Positions 5,518 to 8,561 of a stretch of 8,561 bases of DNA are shown in pieces. Each line of letters begins with the position of its first letter. Within the stretch, counting starts at the first letter, position 1. The notes below the pieces were generated by a model. That model saw nothing but the letters and a program-made list of their open reading frames with translations, searched no databases and had not been told where the DNA came from. This DNA comes from an uncultured Clostridia bacterium (GTDB taxonomy: Bacteria; Bacillota; Clostridia; Peptostreptococcales; Anaerovoracaceae): the NCBI GenBank assembly GCA_937889655.1, contig CALBZG010000024.1, forward strand, positions 1 through 8,561, in the 5' to 3' direction. A program made the position numbers and the translations under genes.

Positions 5518-5539
5518 ACTCCCAAAAGGGAGTTTTTTT
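5517..5539 (+). terminator. Intrinsic terminator in the uraA leader (attenuator)
   Basis: AACTCCC-AAAA-GGGAGTT followed by five further T residues: 7-bp stem, 4-base loop, seven T in a row. It lies after the pseudoknot and 87 bp before the uraA start codon, so uraA expression from the promoter at 5438-5466 must pass it. I see no upstream sequence that pairs with either arm as a classical anti-terminator. Confidence 0.8.
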
Positions 5540-5626
5540 ATGGATAAATTTCTTTCCTGCCCTTTTCGATTTTTATTTAATGCCCTTCTATTTATCATTC
5601 ATTTTTTAATAAGAGGAGAAAATATT
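5540..5626 (+). other. T-rich 5' untranslated stretch before uraA
   Basis: Between the leader terminator and the uraA ATG lie 87 pyrimidine- and T-rich bases. The stretch is open in the uraA frame from an ATG at 5540, but that start has only the terminator T-run before it, so I read it as untranslated. The uraA ribosome-binding site AGAGGAG (5612-5618) is at its end. No other element is seen. Confidence 0.6.
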
Positions 5627-6898
5627 ATGAAGGAAGAACGCAGAATCATCCAAGTAAATGAAAGAGTCCCTCTTTCAAGGGGAATCCCTCTCAGCATCCA
5701 GCACACCTTCGCTATGTTCAGCGCGTCCGTGCTGGTTCCCTGGTTATTCGGGATCAACCCCGCCGTCGTCCTGCTGATGAATGGCATAGGCACTTTAATA
5801 TTCATCTTTGTCACAAAAGGAAAAGCACCTGCTTATTTAGGCTCCAGCTTTGCTTTTCTGTCACCGACCTTCCTGATCCTTGCCAATCCTGAGATGGGTT
5901 ATACCTATGCATTGGGCGGATTTGTCATTACCGGTCTTATCTTCTGCGCTGTTGCGGGAATCATTAAGTTGGTAGGGCTGGACTGGATCGACGTGCTGCT
6001 GCCGCCTGCAGCAATGGGCCCGATCGTCGCGTTGATCGGACTTGAGTTGGCCGGCGTAGCCGCCAGCAACGCGGGACTTCTTCTTAGTGATACTTACACC
6101 GCTATCAATCCTAAATATGTGATCGTATTCGCTGTAACATTGCTGGTAGCTGTTTTCGGGCAGGTACTTTTCAAGGGATTTATGGCAGCTATCGCTATTT
6201 TGATTTCTATTTGCGCCGGTTATATCGTTTCGCTCCCATTGGGTCTTGTGGATTTTACAGCTGTTAAGGATGCTTCGATCTTTGCTATGCCAAACTTCCA
6301 ACTTCCGTCATTCGACCTGTCTGCGATCCTGATCATCATCCCGGCTTCTCTGGTGGTCATTTCAGAGCATATCGGACATCAGGTCGTGACCAGTGAAATC
6401 GTGGGTAAAGATTTGATCAGGGATCCGGGACTTCACAGATCACTTTTGGGCGATGGAATTTCCACAACTCTTTCCGGCCTTTTAGGCGCAGTGCCTACGA
6501 CGACATACGGCGAAAACATCGGCGTTATGGCCGTTACAAAAGTCTATAGCGTCTGGGTCATCGGCGGTGCGGCAATATTCTCCATACTGCTTGCTTTTAT
6601 TGGCAAAGCATCGGGTCTGATCATGACTATCCCGAGTCCGGTCATGGGCGGAGTCAGCTTCCTTCTCTACGGAATGATCGCCGCATCGGGCCTCAGGCTT
6701 ATTGTGGACAAAAAGGTCGATTACAGCCGCGGACGCAATCTGGCTTTATCAGCCGTTGTCTTTGTTACAGGCCTTTCTGGAGCCTTCATTCAGATCGGAG
6801 AAGTCCAGCTGAAAGGTATGTGTCTGGCTACGATCGTTGGAATGGTATTGAGCCTTGTTTTCTATATGATCGACAAGGCCGGGCTTGCAAACGACTGA
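5627..6898 (+). CDS. uraA: Uracil permease (uracil:H+ symporter), NCS2/NAT family
   Basis: A 423-aa inner-membrane transporter that takes up uracil with protons. It resembles E. coli UraA from end to end, as I recall that sequence: IPLSIQHTFAMF (20-31), LVPWLFGINPAVVLL (36-50), PAYLGSSFAFLSP (68-80), VVISEHIGHQVVT (243-255), RDPGLHRSLLGDGIST (265-280), TTTYGENIGVMAVTK (291-305, the NAT signature) and VMGGVSFLLYG (339-349). E247 and E296 align with the UraA uracil-binding E241 and E290, and H251 with H245. The GENIG form and these residues favour uracil over xanthine. UraA folds as 14 membrane segments in two inverted repeats, and the length fits. ATG at 5627 follows AGAGGAG by 8 bases. It is a single-gene unit with a leader attenuator upstream and a terminator at 6948-6980. 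No upp or pyr gene is next to it. Confidence 0.95.
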   Translation: MKEERRIIQVNERVPLSRGIPLSIQHTFAMFSASVLVPWLFGINPAVVLLMNGIGTLIFIFVTKGKAPAYLGSSFAFLSPTFLILANPEMGYTYALGGFVITGLIFCAVAGIIKLVGLDWIDVLLPPAAMGPIVALIGLELAGVAASNAGLLLSDTYTAINPKYVIVFAVTLLVAVFGQVLFKGFMAAIAILISICAGYIVSLPLGLVDFTAVKDASIFAMPNFQLPSFDLSAILIIIPASLVVISEHIGHQVVTSEIVGKDLIRDPGLHRSLLGDGISTTLSGLLGAVPTTTYGENIGVMAVTKVYSVWVIGGAAIFSILLAFIGKASGLIMTIPSPVMGGVSFLLYGMIAASGLRLIVDKKVDYSRGRNLALSAVVFVTGLSGAFIQIGEVQLKGMCLATIVGMVLSLVFYMIDKAGLAND

Positions 6899-6947
6899 TC
6901 ACGTAATCGCGATCGTTCATCATGGTATGCAAATGATCGATATAAGT

Positions 6948-6980
6948 AGAGCCGCCTTCATCATTTGGCGGCTCTTTGTT
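6948..6980 (+). terminator. Intrinsic terminator of uraA, overlapping the convergent gene end
   Basis: AGAGCCGCC (6948-6956), a 10-base loop, GGCGGCTCT (6967-6975), then TTGTTT. The 9-bp G+C-rich stem lies 49 bp after the uraA stop. Its loop and right arm contain the stop and last codons of the convergent aminopeptidase gene. On the minus strand the hairpin is followed by ACTTATATC, so it may act weakly in that direction too. Confidence 0.82.
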
Positions 6981-8561
6981 TCCCCGGAGAAGTGTTTAGT
7001 TTTCTCGTGGCTTCTTTCAGCCATTTTTTTTCATCCGTATCCAGATACATTGAAAGATACTTGTATACCTTTTTATGATACTCATCCAGCCATTGTATTT
7101 CGTCGTCAGTCAGTATTTCTACGCTGATCCCTTCAATATCTATCGGGCACCATGTCAGCGTTTCGAATTTTAAAAACCTGCCATATTCGTTCTCCCGGTC
7201 TGGTTTGACCAGCATCATGTTTTCTGTCCTAATACCGTATTTGCCTTCTTTATAAATACCCGGTTCATTTGTCAGGATCATTCCAGCTTCTATCGGCACA
7301 GTGTTTGGGATCCGGCTGATCCGCTGCGGGCCTTCATGGACATTTAAGAAAAAGCCTACGCCATGCCCTGTGCCGCATTTATAATCCAATCCCTGTTTCC
7401 AGATGGGCTCTCTGGCTAATATATCCAGGCTGTGTCCATTGGTGCCTTCCAGAAAGCTTGCGGAAGCAAGAGCTATATGCCCTTTGAGAACCAGGGTGAA
7501 ATCGCTTCTTTGTTCTTCGGTCAATTCCCCCAGGACCACCGTTCTTGTTATGTCCGTCGTTCCATTCAGATACTGCCCCCCTGAATCTATCAGAAAAAGA
7601 CCTTTCGATTCGAGAACATAGTCGGTTCCTTCCGTTGCCTTATAATGCATCATGGCCCCATGATCTTTATACGCCGCTATAGTATCAAAGCTTGGCTGAT
7701 TAAATAAGGCATCTCTTTTTCTGTAAGCTTCGAGCCGCTCGGCGGCGCTTATTTCAGTAATTTTCTCGCGTTCCAGATTGGATTTGAGCCATTTGATAAA
7801 GCGGACCATTGCGATGCCATCATTCACCTGACACTTCTTCAGGTTTTGGATTTCAACTCTGTTCTTGATGGCTTTCATTTTTGTTGTTATATTCGTTGCC
7901 AATATCTTTCTGCAGTTCTTGCTGATTGCACTATAAAGACGATAGTTTGTCATTTCCGGATCCAGCATGATCCCATCAGTACCGGAAAGAGAGTTTAAAA
8001 AATCCTCCAGTGCCTCGGGCCGTTGGATGGCTATTCCATCGCTTTCCAGCTCTGCCCTCACTTCTTCAGTAATTTTTTCATCCTCGAGGTAAAGTACACA
8101 ATCTTTCAAATTGACGATCAGACTGCAATTGATCACGGGATTATTTGGAACATCTGAGCCGCGTATATTTAACAGCCAGGCAATATCATCCAGGGAAGTC
8201 AGAAGATAGCGGTTCGCGCCCGCTTTTTTCATTTCTTTTCTCAAATCTTCTATTTTCCTGGTTCGGGATTTGCCGGCAAATTCAACCTCATGGATAAAGG
8301 CCTTCCCTTTTGGCTTTGCGGGCCGGTCAAGCCATAAAACGGATATCAAGTCATACTCTGTATTCAATCCGATACCTTTTTCACTGAAGCTTTTTTGCAG
8401 ATCACTTACATTTGCCACAGAAAACAAGCTCCCGTCAATGCCGATGCTTCCGCCGCTATGATTATGTTTTTTCAACCATTCCGAATAGGACGGGACTCCC
8501 TGATCTGCTGCACGGAACAATTCGATCCCCGAGTTTTTCAGTTGCTGCTTCGCCTGTATAT
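6961..8561 (-). CDS. Xaa-Pro aminopeptidase (aminopeptidase P, M24B), 5' end missing
   Basis: A cytoplasmic metallopeptidase that removes an N-terminal residue before proline. 532 codons are visible; bacterial relatives of this two-N-domain type are about 590-600 aa, so about 60 N-terminal residues lie beyond the window edge. The reading frame stays open to base 8561 (IQAKQQLKNSGIELFRAADQGVP), so no start is assigned. Counting from the F in LFRAADQ as residue 2, N-terminal creatinase-like domains (to about 225) precede the pita-bread catalytic domain. Its five metal ligands are all present: D312 and D323 (DSGGQYLNGTTDITRT), H386 (GTGHGVGFFLNVHEGP), E419 (TNEPGIY) and E433 (RTENMMLV). A C-terminal extension (about 455-519) ends in basic residues whose codons lie in the uraA terminator. 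It is convergent with uraA; nothing suggests a shared role. Confidence 0.93.
   Translation of the reverse strand, partial: IQAKQQLKNSGIELFRAADQGVPSYSEWLKKHNHSGGSIGIDGSLFSVANVSDLQKSFSEKGIGLNTEYDLISVLWLDRPAKPKGKAFIHEVEFAGKSRTRKIEDLRKEMKKAGANRYLLTSLDDIAWLLNIRGSDVPNNPVINCSLIVNLKDCVLYLEDEKITEEVRAELESDGIAIQRPEALEDFLNSLSGTDGIMLDPEMTNYRLYSAISKNCRKILATNITTKMKAIKNRVEIQNLKKCQVNDGIAMVRFIKWLKSNLEREKITEISAAERLEAYRKRDALFNQPSFDTIAAYKDHGAMMHYKATEGTDYVLESKGLFLIDSGGQYLNGTTDITRTVVLGELTEEQRSDFTLVLKGHIALASASFLEGTNGHSLDILAREPIWKQGLDYKCGTGHGVGFFLNVHEGPQRISRIPNTVPIEAGMILTNEPGIYKEGKYGIRTENMMLVKPDRENEYGRFLKFETLTWCPIDIEGISVEILTDDEIQWLDEYHKKVYKYLSMYLDTDEKKWLKEATRKLNTSPGKQRAAK

Noticed and set aside
5540..5626. N-terminal extension of the uracil permease from an ATG at 5540 (29 extra, partly hydrophobic residues)
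   Set aside because: The ATG sits directly after the terminator T-run and has no ribosome-binding site. The ATG at 5627 has AGAGGAG at proper spacing and gives the normal UraA N terminus.
5627..6898. Xanthine permease forming a purine-degradation cluster with the xanthine dehydrogenase-like genes
   Set aside because: The sequence follows UraA at the uracil-binding residues (E247, H251, E296), lies on the other strand and is several genes away. No shared operon is visible.
8518..8520. TTG at 8520 as the true start of the aminopeptidase
   Set aside because: The frame stays open to the window end and the upstream residues (QAKQQLKNSGIEL) fit the family, so the gene simply continues beyond the window.
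1..8561. CRISPR arrays, insertion sequences, tRNA or rRNA genes, phage att sites
   Set aside because: No spaced direct repeats, transposase motifs, terminal inverted repeats, cloverleaf or rRNA stretches were seen when reading both strands.

Overview
The window looks like a complete short contig from an anaerobic, low-to-mid-GC Bacillota, most likely a member of the Clostridia. The evidence is strong GGAGG ribosome-binding sites, sigma-A-like promoters, tightly packed genes, a uraA behind its own leader, and a clostridial-type molybdenum hydroxylase beside a two-gene SUF-like Fe-S assembly pair. I infer this from gene content and signals; no rRNA or marker gene is present to fix the taxon. 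Bases 1-43 are not genomic. They read as an Illumina TruSeq indexed adapter, so the real sequence starts at about 44. Both end genes are cut by the window edges.

Left part (44-4601, minus strand, read right to left): an acyl-ACP thioesterase-like double hot-dog protein, a hemerythrin-like HHE protein, a SufC-type ABC ATPase, a SufB/SufD-type scaffold, then the FAD subunit, the [2Fe-2S] subunit and the N-terminal end of the molybdopterin subunit of a xanthine dehydrogenase/CO dehydrogenase-family hydroxylase. From hemerythrin onward the spacing is tight (23 bp, 11-bp overlap, 56 bp with a hairpin, 11-bp overlap, 16 bp), which suggests one transcription unit. It joins a di-iron oxygen-handling protein, a minimal Fe-S cluster assembly pair (SMS/MJ0034-MJ0035 type) and an Fe-S/FAD/Mo enzyme that needs such clusters. 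The hydroxylase substrate cannot be read from this fragment.

Middle (4602-5626): a LapA-domain membrane protein on the minus strand with its own promoter and terminator, then a 304-bp divergent control region. On the plus strand this region holds a promoter (TTGAAA-17-TATTCT), a short G+C-patterned leader that can fold into a pseudoknot, and an intrinsic terminator, all ahead of the permease gene.

Right part: uraA, a uracil:proton symporter of the NCS2/NAT family (plus strand), ends in a terminator whose right arm lies in the last codons of a convergent Xaa-Pro aminopeptidase (M24B family, minus strand). That gene runs off the right edge without its first roughly 60 codons. The most novel element is the uraA leader: a compact pseudoknot plus terminator that I cannot assign to any RNA family I know.
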